From: Comamonas sp. Y33R10-2
GTDB lineage: Bacteria; Pseudomonadota; Gammaproteobacteria; Burkholderiales; Burkholderiaceae_C
Assembly (NCBI RefSeq): GCF_019355935.1
Contig: NZ_CP079925.1
Location: 1,426,001 to 1,490,000, forward strand
Direction: 5' to 3'
Length of the DNA stretch: 64,000 bases
A model generated the notes under the pieces. It saw only the letters and a program-made list of their open reading frames with translations, was not told the origin of the DNA and searched no databases. Below are positions 36,980-46,243 of the stretch, in pieces (within the stretch, counting starts at the first letter, position 1; every line of letters begins with the position of its first letter). Position numbers and translations under genes: made by a program.

Positions 36980-37703
36980 GTGGCACTTTGCTTGCGTTGG
37001 TTTGTTCGGCAGATATCTCCTGCGCCACGGCGGCCTGATATGCGCTGCAAACCTCACGCCCGGGGCCGTCGCCGCGCAACTGGCCTTGTTCCAGCCAAAT
37101 CACACGCTCAAAGTCGTGCACATGCTCAAGCACATGGGTGGAGAGCAAAATTTGCTGCGGCGCAGCAGCAATGTCGCGGGCAAGGCGCGCTTGGCCGGGC
37201 AAGTCCAAGCTGGCAAAAGGCTCATCGAGCAGCAGCACTTGGGGCGATGCAATCAGCAGCGACAGCCAGCAGACCTGCTGGCGCTGGCCTTGGCTCAGGC
37301 TGCTGATGGCCCGATCGGCCCAGTGCAGCAAGCCGCGCTGGGCCAAAAATTCGCGGGCGCGGGCTTTGGCTTGTTGCTTGTTCAGCCCTTGGGGGCGCAG
37401 GCCTAGCGCCAAATCTTCCTCCACCGTGGGGAAAATGATTTGGTCATCGGGGTTCTGAAACATCAGTCCTACGAGGCCGGGGTTGTTTTGGCGCGCCTCA
37501 AGCAGTGCTTCGTCATTCACCAGCACCTGACCGGATTGCGGAGCTTCAAGCCCGCACAGCAAGCGAAACAGGCTGGACTTGCCCGCGCCGTTATTGCCAA
37601 TGACGCCGATGCGCTTTTCTTGCATCTTCAGATTGAGCCTGTCAAACACGGTGGTCTGGCCGCGCTGCAAGCGGATATCGATCAATTGCATATGGCCGCT
37701 CAT
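36972..37703 (-). CDS. bioM: ECF transporter ATPase BioM
   Basis: CbiO/EcfA-family ATPase of the biotin importer. 243 residues. Walker A GNNGAGKSSLFRLL near 36, Q-loop LMFQNPDDQIIFP near 80, signature SLSQGQRQQVCWLSLL near 135, Walker [13 protein letters not shown] near 157, H-loop LLSTHVLEH near 186. Q-loop QNPDDQ is characteristic of ECF ATPases. First gene of the cluster; the upstream region contains neither a BirA-type (TTGTAAACC) nor an exact BioR-type (TTATMKATAA) site that I can see. Confidence 0.92.
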   Translation of the reverse strand: MSGHMQLIDIRLQRGQTTVFDRLNLKMQEKRIGVIGNNGAGKSSLFRLLCGLEAPQSGQVLVNDEALLEARQNNPGLVGLMFQNPDDQIIFPTVEEDLALGLRPQGLNKQQAKARAREFLAQRGLLHWADRAISSLSQGQRQQVCWLSLLIASPQVLLLDEPFASLDLPGQARLARDIAAAPQQILLSTHVLEHVHDFERVIWLEQGQLRGDGPGREVCSAYQAAVAQEISAEQTNASKVPHG

Positions 37704-38319
37704 GCCCTGGCTCCCGGCTGTGAGTGGGAGGTGGCGAGAGGCGCGGCTTGATGGATACCGTGAAGATGAAAGCTGAACATAGGAAGCGGGCTAGCGAGCG
37801 AAACCTTGGCCCTGAATCGCCAAGATGGATTCAGGCTTGCAATGCAGGCGGATTCTAGTCCTGCAAGCGTGCTTTCAAAAGCTCGTAACTTGCGCGCTAT
37901 TTATATGAATTTCCTATAAGAAATGACTTCTTCACTTCAAGTGCATGAGGGAAGAAATTTGGCAGCGATTTGACCGTGGTTTGGCTGCCGTTGATGGGTA
38001 GATGTAGCAAAGATGGCGTGAGAGTTTTTTACACGCTTGCAATTTGTTCTCTTCGTCACGCAATGTCGCTTAACTTTTGGATATGCGAATGGGGTGATCA
38101 CGGAGTTTGTCCGTCGTTGCCGGTGTTTTGACGGGTGTTGTTGCGCAAATTAGCTAGAGCAGCTTGCAAGGCAGCACTCAAATGCCTGATTTCGCACTAG
38201 AAAGCTGATTTTTTACCGTGCGCGGGGCAAAAAATGAGTGCGAAAAAAATTTCACTTAAGCCAGTTTGAGGGCGAAAAGAGACTCCCTGGACTCCAGCCT
38301 CATGACTCAAGCTCTTTAG
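37704..38319. other. Gene-free region upstream of bioM
   Basis: About 615 bp with no supported gene on either strand, part of a 740-bp gap. It should contain the bioM promoter. The distal part is richer in A and T. No RNA or operator recognised. Confidence 0.45.
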
Positions 38320-38440
38320 AGGGGCTAACACAACTGAGCAAATCGAAGATTTGCGATTGAGACGAGGCGCGAAGCAGCAGGCAGTACATACTTACGACAA
38401 GGCTAATCAACGACGTATCAAGGGTTTTGTTAGCGGCTCT
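38320..38440. repeat. About 120-bp repeat with inverted ends, copy 1
   Basis: The inner 74 bp (38351-38424) match 57303-57376 with seven differences. Shared: GAGACGAGGCGC, GCAGGCAGTACAT, TACGACAAGGC, CAACGACGTATCAAGGG. Left end GGGGCTAACACAACTGAG and right end TTTTGTTAGCGGCTCT are imperfectly inverted. Ends 3 bp before the stop of the gene at 38444. Confidence 0.75.
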
Positions 38441-38443
38441 TAC

Positions 38444-38887
38444 TTAATGCTTGCTATTTGCCTGTGCGCTGCCCATCGCATCGATGATTGCTACGCCAGT
38501 TTCTTGCACGCCGGGGGCGTTAAAGCCGGGGCCGGGGGTCACGGCGGGGTGCGTCAGCAGCTTTTCAGTCATGCTCGGCTGGGGCGGCGTTGCTTCGGCC
38601 TGTGCCTCTTGAACGGCTTGGGCAGGCGCAGGGTCTTGCGCGACGGCAGGAGTTTGCTCTGGTGATGCTTGCTGCGTTGACTTTAGGTAATCGTTGTAGC
38701 GCTTATAGGCTTGGCGCTCGGTGCGGGCCTGCTCTTGCTTGTCTGCATATTGAGAGTACTGATAGGCGACAGTACCTAAGATTAGGGATGCAAGCAAAAA
38801 TACAGCGATAGCCGTAAAAACGTAATTGACATCAGAACGCGGAACTGAATTTTGACGAGCGGCAGGGGTGGGGCGATGAATGGACAT
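38444..38887 (-). CDS. Single-pass membrane protein of unknown function
   Basis: 147 residues. Basic N-terminus, one membrane helix (VFTAIAVFLLASLILGTVAY, residues 23-42), then a polar, Gln/Glu-rich stretch (YADKQEQARTERQAYKRYNDYLKS) and a Pro/Ala/Gln-rich low-complexity tail (PEQTPAVAQDPAPAQAVQEA). Orientation suggests a periplasmic tail, perhaps spanning the wall. No family recognised. The 120-bp repeat lies at its 3' end. Confidence 0.65.
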   Translation of the reverse strand: MSIHRPTPAARQNSVPRSDVNYVFTAIAVFLLASLILGTVAYQYSQYADKQEQARTERQAYKRYNDYLKSTQQASPEQTPAVAQDPAPAQAVQEAQAEATPPQPSMTEKLLTHPAVTPGPGFNAPGVQETGVAIIDAMGSAQANSKH

Positions 38888-39055
38888 GAAATGTGCAGCC
38901 CAAGATTAGCGAAGTAATCTCTGAGCTAAAAATTATCTAACTGTTTTTAGAGTAACAAAAAACAGTCATCCCAACCTGTCATAGCGGCATTTATTACGAA
39001 TTGATCGCTTCTTGATGGTTGTATGCCTTTACTTTGCGCATCAATTTAAAGTGAA

Positions 39056-39092
39056 AAAAAGCCGGAGCGTTTTAAACGCGCTCCGGCTTTTT
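39056..39092. terminator. Bidirectional terminator
   Basis: AAAAAGCCGGAGCG pairs with CGCTCCGGCTTTTT. On the minus strand it ends azoR, 20 bp after its stop. Confidence 0.85.
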
Positions 39093-39110
39093 GTGGGGCA
39101 GCTATCAGTA

Positions 39111-39713
39111 TTAGACGGCTGCGATTTGCTCTTTGGCTGCTTGCATTGCGGCAGCTTTGGCTTCTGGGCCCATGGCCACGCCTTCAGCGCGCACGATGCT
39201 GAAGTCAGTAATACCCATAAAGCCGAACATCACTCGCAAATAGCTTTCTTGATGTTCCATGGCTTGGCCGATTTCGCTGGTGAAGTAAGCGCCGCCGCGA
39301 GCGGAGGCAACGATGACCTTTTTGTTACCAGCTAGGCCGACGGGGCCTGTGGCGGTGTACTTGAAGGTGTGACCAGCTTGGGCGACACGATCTAACCATG
39401 CCTTGAGTTGGCTAGGAATGGTGAAGTTGTAAAAAGGTGCGCCCACAACGATGACATCAGCGGCCATGAACTGCTTGAGCAGGGCGGCGGTCAAGGCGTT
39501 TTCTTGACGCTCAACTTCTGTCGTCGCTTCTTGGCCGGTGCGAAAGCCCAGCGACTGTGCGCTTAAGTGGCTAGGAGCGTTGACAGCCAGATCGAGGTAG
39601 TCCACCTTGGCCTGTGCATTGGCTTGCTTGAGGCTGGAGACAATATCGGCCGTCAGTTCGCGAGTGACAGAGCTGGAGCCAGTGATGGCGGAGTCAATGT
39701 GCAGGATTTGCAT
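39111..39713 (-). CDS. azoR: FMN-dependent NADH:quinone/azo reductase
   Basis: Flavodoxin-like NADH-dependent reductase for quinones and azo compounds. 200 residues, the family length. MQILHIDSAITGSSSVTREL with the FMN phosphate loop SSSVTR, then VVGAPFYNFTIPSQLKAWLDRVAQAG near 94, and VASARGGAYF near 137. Divergent from a LysR gene, the common arrangement for quinone- or electrophile-inducible reductases. Confidence 0.93.
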   Translation of the reverse strand: MQILHIDSAITGSSSVTRELTADIVSSLKQANAQAKVDYLDLAVNAPSHLSAQSLGFRTGQEATTEVERQENALTAALLKQFMAADVIVVGAPFYNFTIPSQLKAWLDRVAQAGHTFKYTATGPVGLAGNKKVIVASARGGAYFTSEIGQAMEHQESYLRVMFGFMGITDFSIVRAEGVAMGPEAKAAAMQAAKEQIAAV

Positions 39714-39915
39714 ATAAGTATCGATCCAGTTGGTTGGAGAATAAGTTCTGCCCAGAGCAGATGTGTTGCTGAGCTGCGGAAAAGCAGCGTTGCGTTTCGA
39801 AATTTTCTGAATTTGATTGTAATTTTGAAGAGAGTGGCCGATAAGCCTGCAAAAATGCGATTGATCGTTCTAAATATGAACTCAATCTCTTTCAATCGAG
39901 CCCAAGGATGTGTGC

Positions 39916-40866
39916 ATGGTGGATCTCAATGACATGCTGTATTTCGTCGAAGTGGTCGAGCGCGGTGGCTTTGCCTCGGCAGGGCGGGCGCTAGGCATTC
40001 CCAAGTCCCGCCTCTCGCGCCGTGTGGCGGAGCTGGAAACGCATTTGGGTGTGAGGCTGCTGCAGCGCACCACCCGCAAACTCTCTTTGACGCAGGTGGG
40101 TGAGACCTTTTTGCGCCATGGTCAAGCCATGCGCGATGCGGCGTTGGCCGCATCTGATGCCGTGGCTGAGGTGCAAACGGAGCCACGTGGCACGATTCGC
40201 GTCACTTGCCCAGTGACGTTGGCGCAGACGGTGCTGGGTGAGTTGATTCCTGACTTCCTCAAACAATGCCCGCTGGTGCATGTAGAGATGCAGGTCACCA
40301 ACCGCCCTGTGAACTTGGTGGAAGAGGGGGTTGATGTAGCGCTGCGTGTGCGCGGTAATCTGGACGATAGCGGCTCTATGGTGGTTAAGCGGCTAGATAG
40401 CTCGCGTCAGATTTTGGTAGCCAGCCCAGATCTGCTGCAGCGCCAAGGCACGCCCAGATCGTTGGAAGATTTACAGCTGCTCGATAGCTTGGCGATGTCG
40501 GCTGTTGATGGCCAATCCACCTTGCTGCTGGTGGGGCCCGAGGGCAAAGAGCACCGCTTGCAACTGCAGCCGCGTTATGTGGTGGATGATTTGCTGACAC
40601 TTAAGTTTGCGGTGCTTGCCGGCAGCGGCATGTGCTGGCTGCCTGACTACATGTGCCATGACGAATTGACCCAAGGGAGCTTGGTGCAGCTGCTGCCGCA
40701 ATGGGCGCCGCCCTTGGGCATTGTTCACGCCATCTTTCCATCACGACGCGGACTAGCACCAGCAGTGCGGCATTTTCTGGACTTTTTGGGTGAGCATCTC
40801 ACGGGTAGTCGCATCTCGGCGCTGCAAAAGACGCTGACTGGGGTGGACGTTAACGAAGAGGGCTGA
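39916..40866 (+). CDS. LysR-family regulator, probably of azoR
   Basis: 316 residues from ATG 39916 (MVDLNDMLYFVEVVERGGF). Winged helix with GRALGIPKSRLSRRVAELETHLGVRLL and RTTRKLSLTQVGETFL near 60; effector domain from about 90. Of the CrgA/QseD-like LysR group that is often coded next to flavin reductases. Coded divergently from azoR across about 200 bp, so direct regulation is likely. A non-canonical ATG at 39910 would add two residues. Confidence 0.92.
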   Translation: MVDLNDMLYFVEVVERGGFASAGRALGIPKSRLSRRVAELETHLGVRLLQRTTRKLSLTQVGETFLRHGQAMRDAALAASDAVAEVQTEPRGTIRVTCPVTLAQTVLGELIPDFLKQCPLVHVEMQVTNRPVNLVEEGVDVALRVRGNLDDSGSMVVKRLDSSRQILVASPDLLQRQGTPRSLEDLQLLDSLAMSAVDGQSTLLLVGPEGKEHRLQLQPRYVVDDLLTLKFAVLAGSGMCWLPDYMCHDELTQGSLVQLLPQWAPPLGIVHAIFPSRRGLAPAVRHFLDFLGEHLTGSRISALQKTLTGVDVNEEG

Positions 40867-40993
40867 ACCTTCAAAGCTATTTAAATGGCATTAGCTTCTG
40901 CGTATAAGGTAACAACAAATCATTCGTTGGGATTTGTGGGCTGACTGCCCACAATGCGCCTCATGTAAGCAGATCAAGAGCGTTTGGTCCTTT

Positions 40994-41013
40994 TGTATAC
41001 TTTTTCGTATACA
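40994..41013. promoter_or_regulatory. TGTATAC-N6-GTATACA palindrome
   Basis: Perfect inverted repeat of 7 bp arms around TTTTTC, each arm itself containing the palindrome GTATAC. It lies 34-53 bases upstream of the hydrolase start, where a repressor of the GntR type could block a promoter. Confidence 0.5.
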
Positions 41014-41046
41014 GCCTCAATGCGCTCTCAGACCGCAGGAGGCTCA

Positions 41047-41640
41047 ATGCAATCCCCATTTCGAATCGTGATCGTGCCAGGCTGGCGCAACTCAGGCCCC
41101 GGCCACTGGCAAAGCCTATGGGCAGAGCAATTGCCCGGTGCTGTACGTGTAGAGCAGCAAGACTGGCTGGTGCCGCACTGTGATGCATGGGTGGGCGAGC
41201 TGGAGAAGGTGCTACTGGCCGATGAGCGCCCTGCGGTGATTGTGGCTCACAGTCTTGGCTGCATTACGACAGCGCATTTAGGCGAAGCCGCCGCAGCCCG
41301 TGTACATGGCGCTTTATTGGTAGCCCCGGCAGACCCTGAGCGCCGCGCTCAGCTGGCAGATTTTGCGCCCGTGCCTTATGCACCCCTGCCGTATCGCAGC
41401 GTGTTGGTGGCCAGTAGCAACGACCCGTTTTGCCCCATACGCCGTGCTGGTGCTTATGCAAGAGCTTGGGGCAGTGAGCTGGTGCGACTGCAAAACGCAG
41501 GCCACATCAACATCGAGTCGGGCTACGGCGCGTGGCCTCTGGGCCTAGCATTGCTTCAATCCTTGATGCATGTAGGCAGTTGGCAGGGCGATTTTCCCCA
41601 CTCTTCAGGGGAAGACTTGAAACCGGCGCTGGCTGCCTGA
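41047..41640 (+). CDS. RBBP9/YdeN-family serine hydrolase
   Basis: 197-residue alpha/beta hydrolase. Family start IVIVPGWRNSGPGHWQSLW, nucleophile Ser in VIVAHSLGCITT near 68, Asp in VLVASSNDPFCP near 123, and His in LQNAGHINIESGYGAWP near 152. I choose ATG 41047 because AGGAGG lies 5 bases upstream; frames upstream to 40984 run through the palindrome. Substrate unknown. It precedes the sulfate transporter but is separated by about 210 bp. Confidence 0.88.
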   Translation: MQSPFRIVIVPGWRNSGPGHWQSLWAEQLPGAVRVEQQDWLVPHCDAWVGELEKVLLADERPAVIVAHSLGCITTAHLGEAAAARVHGALLVAPADPERRAQLADFAPVPYAPLPYRSVLVASSNDPFCPIRRAGAYARAWGSELVRLQNAGHINIESGYGAWPLGLALLQSLMHVGSWQGDFPHSSGEDLKPALAA

Positions 41641-41667
41641 GGCTAAGCGCACCCTAAGCGTCAATTA

Positions 41668-41720
41668 TTTTGATAGCTGAATGTCCTTGATATATAAGGA
41701 CATTGAGCTAATTTCATGCA
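41668..41720. repeat. GTCCTT/AAGGAC dispersed repeat
   Basis: TTTTGATAGCTGAATGTCCT... with core TGTCCTT-N7-AAGGACA, a perfect 7-bp inverted repeat. Lies in the 211-bp gap between the hydrolase and sbp. Confidence 0.6.
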
Positions 41721-41851
41721 TTAATTGATGCTTGAAATTTTCTATATATCAAATTACAGAAAAACAAAGAAGAATATATTCGTTTGAGTTTTAAGAGCTT
41801 GTTCGCACAATGCCTACATCTTCATACACAGCGTTAGAAAGGCTGCGAAGC

Positions 41852-42853
41852 ATGCACTCCTTAAAGCTCAAAACATTGCTGGCTTCGATTGCTCTTGCCA
41901 CTGCCGGTATGGCATCGGCACAGACTCAGTTGCTCAATGCCTCTTACGACGTGGCGCGTGAGTTCTACAAGGACTACAACGCAGCTTTCATCGCTCATTA
42001 CAAGAAGACCAAGGGCGTGGACATCAAGGTCGATCAGTCGCACGGCGGCTCCAGCTCGCAAGCGCGCGCAGTGAACGACGGTCTGGCTGCTGATGTAGTG
42101 ACCTTCAACACAACCACCGACGTAGACTTTCTGGCCCAAAACGGCGTGGTCGCCAAGGACTGGAACAAGAAGTTTGCCCACGACGCATCGCCCACCACCT
42201 CGACCATGTTGTTCTTGGTGCGCAACGGCAACCCCAAGAACATCAAAGACTGGTCTGACCTGATTCGCCCTGACGTGAAGGTCGTGGTCGTCAACCCCAA
42301 GACCGGTGGCAATGGCCGCTACGCATATCTCGCCGCTTGGGGTTCGGTCCGCGAAAAGGGCGGCACCGATGCGCAAGCCGCTGAGTTTGTGCAAAAGCTC
42401 TACAAAAACGTGCCCGTGCTAGGCAAGGGCGGGCGCGACGCAACCAGCATTTTCTTGCAGCGCAATATTGGCGATGTATTGATTACGTTTGAATCTGAAG
42501 TCGTGTCCGTGGACCGCGATTTTGGCCAAGGCAAGGTGGATGCGGTTTACCCATCCGTGAGCGTTGTAGCTGAAAACCCGGTGGCTGTGGTCGAGCGCAC
42601 TACTGCCAAAAAGGGCACGACCCAACTGGCAACCGACTATCTGCAATGGCTGTACTCCGACGAAGCTCAGGAAATTGCGGCCAAACACGCAATTCGCCCA
42701 CGCTCTGAAGCCGTGCTCAAAAAGTACGCCACTCAGTTCAAACCCATCAAGCAGTTCACCGTGGCCAAGTACTTTGGCTCTCTGACTGAAGCGCAAAAAG
42801 TGCACTTCAATGATGGCGGTCAGTTTGACAAACTCTACAGCCCAGGCAACTAA
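41852..42853 (+). CDS. sbp: Sulfate-binding protein
   Basis: Periplasmic receptor of the sulfate/thiosulfate importer. 333 residues. Signal peptide MHSLKLKTLLASIALATAGMASA cleaved before QTQLLNASYD. Mature protein shows DVAREFYKDYNAAF, VDQSHGGSSSQARAV near 65 (sulfate contact), VVNPKTGGNGRYAYLAAWG near 145 and GRDATSIFLQRNIGDVLITFE near 200. The ORF extends upstream to 41810, but ATG 41852 gives a proper signal peptide. The permease genes follow after 153 bp. Confidence 0.94.
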   Translation: MHSLKLKTLLASIALATAGMASAQTQLLNASYDVAREFYKDYNAAFIAHYKKTKGVDIKVDQSHGGSSSQARAVNDGLAADVVTFNTTTDVDFLAQNGVVAKDWNKKFAHDASPTTSTMLFLVRNGNPKNIKDWSDLIRPDVKVVVVNPKTGGNGRYAYLAAWGSVREKGGTDAQAAEFVQKLYKNVPVLGKGGRDATSIFLQRNIGDVLITFESEVVSVDRDFGQGKVDAVYPSVSVVAENPVAVVERTTAKKGTTQLATDYLQWLYSDEAQEIAAKHAIRPRSEAVLKKYATQFKPIKQFTVAKYFGSLTEAQKVHFNDGGQFDKLYSPGN

Positions 42854-43006
42854 AGAGCTGACCCAGAGCCGCTTTGGCTCACACCTCTCTTGTGATGCAA
42901 GAGAGGGTTCATACACTCGCTGCGGGACGGCCCTGGCTCAATGTTTTTGAGCAGGGCCGTGCTTGATTGACCGGCAGTGAAATCTTTCCAAGCTCTGTCT
43001 TTAAAT

Positions 43007-43864
43007 ATGTCCTCTGCAGTTATAGCTCCCGGCAAGGTGCGAAGCGCCAAGCGAGTGTTGCCCGGTTTTGGGTTAACGCTGGGCTACACCATCTTTTATT
43101 TGAGCATCGTGGTGCTCATCCCATTGATAGCGCTGGTGTCCGCCAGCTTTAGTTTGACGTGGGAGCAGTTTTGGAAGGCCGTTTCCTCGCCTTCTGTGGT
43201 GGCGTCTTATCAATTGTCTTTCACCGCATCCTTCATTGCAGCTTGCGTGAATGTGGTCTTCGGTATGCTGATTGCATGGGTGCTGGTGCGCTATCAGTTC
43301 CCCGGCAAAAAGGTGGTGGATGCCTTAGTCGATCTGCCCTTTGCCTTACCAACAGCAGTGGCCGGTATCTCTTTGTCGGCGTTGTATGCCGGTAACGGAT
43401 GGATTGGCCAGTACTTCGAGTCGCTGGGCATTCAAATGGCATACAACCCCAAAGGCATCGTGATTGCGCTGATCTTTATCGGTCTGCCTTTTGTGGTCCG
43501 TACCGTGCAGCCTGTGCTGGAAGACTTCGAAAAGGAGCTGGAAGAGGCGGCAACCAGCTTGGGTGCTTCGCGCTGGCAAATTTTCTACAAGGTGATACTG
43601 CCGCACATCGGCCCAGCCTTGTTGACAGGCTTTGCCATGGCTTTTGCCCGCGCTGTGGGCGAGTACGGCTCGGTGATTTTTATTGCTGGCAATATTCCCA
43701 TGGTCTCGGAAATCACTCCGCTGATCATCATGGCCAAGCTCGATCAGCATGACTTGGGCGGCGCAACCGCCGTGGCTTTGGTCATGCTGCTTATTTCTTT
43801 TGTATTGCTGCTGCTGATTAACGCTTTGCAAGCATGGCAGCGCAAGGCGCAGGGAGGCCGCTGA
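43007..43864 (+). CDS. cysT: Sulfate ABC transporter permease CysT
   Basis: One of two inner-membrane permeases of the sulfate importer. 285 residues from ATG 43007; GTG 42977 would add 10 residues and neither has a clear Shine-Dalgarno. Six hydrophobic helices; the EAA coupling loop reads [20 protein letters not shown] near 182. Family motif [19 protein letters not shown] near 107. Overlaps cysW by one base (TGATG). Confidence 0.93.
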   Translation: MSSAVIAPGKVRSAKRVLPGFGLTLGYTIFYLSIVVLIPLIALVSASFSLTWEQFWKAVSSPSVVASYQLSFTASFIAACVNVVFGMLIAWVLVRYQFPGKKVVDALVDLPFALPTAVAGISLSALYAGNGWIGQYFESLGIQMAYNPKGIVIALIFIGLPFVVRTVQPVLEDFEKELEEAATSLGASRWQIFYKVILPHIGPALLTGFAMAFARAVGEYGSVIFIAGNIPMVSEITPLIIMAKLDQHDLGGATAVALVMLLISFVLLLLINALQAWQRKAQGGR

Positions 43865-44904
43865 TGTCTACGATTCATGCAGCCATGCAAACGCTGTTTC
43901 CTAATCTACTGCCGATCTGGACCAACCTATTCGTAGGCATCGTTGTCGTAGTAGTCGCACTGCTGGTGCTCTACCAACTCACGGCCCCGGCTAAAAGCAC
44001 CAAGCTTGAAAAAATGAGCACGACCGAGCCCCGCTGGGTGCGCTGGGTGCTGATCACCATTGCCATGCTTTTCATGGTGCTGTTTCTCATCTTGCCTCTG
44101 CTCTCCGTCTTTGGCGAAGCGCTGCGCAAGGGCTGGGATGTGTACGTTGCGGCGCTGAGCGAGCCTGATGCACTGTCGTCCATCAAGCTGACGTTCATCA
44201 CTGCGCTGATTGCCGTGCCGCTGAATCTGGTGTTCGGCGTGGCAGCGGCTTGGTGTATTGCCAAGTATGAGTTCAAGGGCAAGGCCTTTTTGACCACGCT
44301 GATTGATCTGCCGTTCTCCATTTCGCCCGTGGTGGCAGGTTTGATGTACGTGCTGGTCTTTGGCGCCAATGGCTGGCTGGGCCCATGGCTTGCGGCCAAC
44401 AATATCCAGATCATCTTTGCCGTGCCCGGCATTGTGCTGGCCACCATCTTTGTGACCTTCCCCTTCATCGCCCGTGAGCTGATTCCTTTGATGCAGGCGC
44501 AAGGAACGGATGAAGAGCAGGCCGCTGTGGTACTGGGTGCTTCTGGCTGGCAAACCTTCTGGCATGTGACCCTGCCCAACATCAAGTGGGGCTTGGTTTA
44601 CGGCGTGATCTTGTGTAACGCCCGCGCTATGGGGGAGTTTGGTGCCGTGTCTGTGGTCTCCGGTCATATCCGTGGGCAGACCAACACCATGCCGCTGCAT
44701 GTGGAAGTGCTGTACGCCGACTATCAGGCCGCTGCCGCTTTTGCCGTGGCATCGCTGCTGGCGCTGCTGGCTTTGGTGACGCTGCTCATCAAATCGATAG
44801 CCGAATGGCGCGAAGAACAACAGGCCAAAGCATCTGTGGATGCCCCTCCTGAGCGCCCTAGCCAGATCAGCCAAAACTCGAACAAAACCGCCACGGCAGC
44901 CTGA
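43864..44904 (+). CDS. cysW: Sulfate ABC transporter permease CysW
   Basis: Second permease of the sulfate importer. 346 residues from ATG 43864, which overlaps the cysT stop. Family CysW begins near [20 protein letters not shown] (ATG 44014), so here about 50 extra residues with one additional membrane helix ([18 protein letters not shown]) precede it. Coupling loop [20 protein letters not shown] near 220, [20 protein letters not shown] near 150. The C-terminal tail is polar. cysA begins 29 bp later. Confidence 0.92.
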   Translation: MSTIHAAMQTLFPNLLPIWTNLFVGIVVVVVALLVLYQLTAPAKSTKLEKMSTTEPRWVRWVLITIAMLFMVLFLILPLLSVFGEALRKGWDVYVAALSEPDALSSIKLTFITALIAVPLNLVFGVAAAWCIAKYEFKGKAFLTTLIDLPFSISPVVAGLMYVLVFGANGWLGPWLAANNIQIIFAVPGIVLATIFVTFPFIARELIPLMQAQGTDEEQAAVVLGASGWQTFWHVTLPNIKWGLVYGVILCNARAMGEFGAVSVVSGHIRGQTNTMPLHVEVLYADYQAAAAFAVASLLALLALVTLLIKSIAEWREEQQAKASVDAPPERPSQISQNSNKTATAA

Positions 44905-44933
44905 GCTGTCTGGACATCAAGCAGAGATTCATC

Positions 44934-46061
44934 ATGAGTATCGAAATTCGTAATGTCAGCAAGCAGTTCGGCGACTTTCAGGCGCTGCGCGATGTCAGTC
45001 TGGATATCAAGTCGGGCGAGTTGATTGCCTTGCTTGGCCCTTCGGGCTGCGGCAAAACGACGTTGCTGCGCATCATCGCGGGTCTGGAAACTGCCGATGT
45101 GGGCACCATTCACTTCAGCGGTGAAGACACCACGGATGTGCATGTGCGTGACCGCAACGTCGGCTTTGTGTTTCAGCACTACGCCTTGTTCCGCCACATG
45201 ACGGTGTTTGAAAACGTGGCTTTTGGCCTGCGTATCAAGCCTCGCAAAGAACGCCCCAGCGAAGCCGTGATCAAAGAAAAGGTCATGAAGCTGCTCAAAC
45301 TGGTGCAGCTGGACTGGATTGCGGATCGCTTTCCTTCTCAACTGTCTGGTGGTCAGCGCCAGCGTATTGCGCTGGCCCGTGCGCTGGCGGTAGAGCCGAA
45401 GGTGCTTTTGCTAGACGAGCCTTTTGGCGCTTTAGACGCCAAGGTGCGCAAGGAGCTGCGCCGCTGGCTGCGTCAGTTGCACGATGAGCTGCATGTGACT
45501 TCGATCTTCGTCACCCACGACCAAGAAGAAGCGCTGGAAGTGGCTGACCGCGTGGTCGTTATCAACCAAGGCAAGATCGAGCAAGAAGGCACGCCCCAGC
45601 AGGTTTGGGACAACCCGGCCACGCCATTTGTTTATGGTTTCTTGGGTGATGTCAACTTGTTCAAGGGCCGTGCCCGTGATGGCCGTGTTTACTTGGACGA
45701 CGGCATGCAAATGGACAGCTCTGATGCCCGCGGTGCCAATGACAGTCAGGCCTTTGCCTATGTGCGCCCCCATGACTTGGAGGTGGAGCGCTATTCACCC
45801 GGCCAGAATTTGGATGCGCAGGGCCGCCCCACAGGCATCGTGGCCCAGTTGTCGCGCGCGATTGTGGTCGGCCCCATCGCAAGGCTGGAACTTATTCCGT
45901 CTGAAGCTACACCAAACGCTAGCAATGCCGGTGACGAAGGAATCATTGAAGCCCATATCCCTTCGCAACAGTTCAAAGACATGGGCCTGCGCGAAGGTGA
46001 AACCCTGGTGGTGACACCGCGCCGCGCCAAGGTGTTTTTGGATGAGGCTGCGGGCATTTAA
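44934..46061 (+). CDS. cysA: Sulfate ABC transporter ATPase CysA
   Basis: ATPase of the sulfate importer. 375 residues. Walker [13 protein letters not shown] near 35, signature [15 protein letters not shown] near 136, Walker [20 protein letters not shown] near 156, H-loop [10 protein letters not shown] near 193, C-terminal TOBE-like domain from 240 ([20 protein letters not shown]). The stretch [16 protein letters not shown] near 325 looks loosely structured. A GC-rich repeat begins 4 bp after the stop. Confidence 0.95.
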   Translation: MSIEIRNVSKQFGDFQALRDVSLDIKSGELIALLGPSGCGKTTLLRIIAGLETADVGTIHFSGEDTTDVHVRDRNVGFVFQHYALFRHMTVFENVAFGLRIKPRKERPSEAVIKEKVMKLLKLVQLDWIADRFPSQLSGGQRQRIALARALAVEPKVLLLDEPFGALDAKVRKELRRWLRQLHDELHVTSIFVTHDQEEALEVADRVVVINQGKIEQEGTPQQVWDNPATPFVYGFLGDVNLFKGRARDGRVYLDDGMQMDSSDARGANDSQAFAYVRPHDLEVERYSPGQNLDAQGRPTGIVAQLSRAIVVGPIARLELIPSEATPNASNAGDEGIIEAHIPSQQFKDMGLREGETLVVTPRRAKVFLDEAAGI

Positions 46062-46064
46062 TTC

Positions 46065-46150
46065 GCCCTGAGGCGCTTTGCGCCTTCCCCCTGAGGGGGC
46101 AACGATTTTTGCCGTAAGGCGTCGTTGCCATCGTCCTCTGCGAAAGGGAA
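46065..46150 (+). repeat. Stop-proximal GC-rich repeat, copy 4
   Basis: CGCCCTGAGGCGCTTTGCGCCTTCCCCC... begins 4 bases after the cysA stop. The left half matches copies 1 and 3; the right half (AACGATTTTTGCCG...) is diverged and lacks the GGCGGCTCTTGCTTGG end. Confidence 0.65.
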
Positions 46151-46243
46151 GATGCATGCCACAGAGCGGAATCCTCTAACTCTGTTTAGGGGGAGTTATC
46201 CTTGTTGCTGGCATGATCCGAAAATTTCGCAGAAAGAATATTG

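Noticed and set aside
37704..38319. BirA or BioR operator upstream of bioM
   Set aside because: Searched by eye for TTGTAAACC/GGTTTACAA and TTATMKATAA; only partial AT-rich look-alikes are present.
43927..44874. 315-codon minus-strand frame opposite cysW
   Set aside because: Extreme His/Gln content and full overlap with a permease that keeps its EAA loop; a shadow frame.
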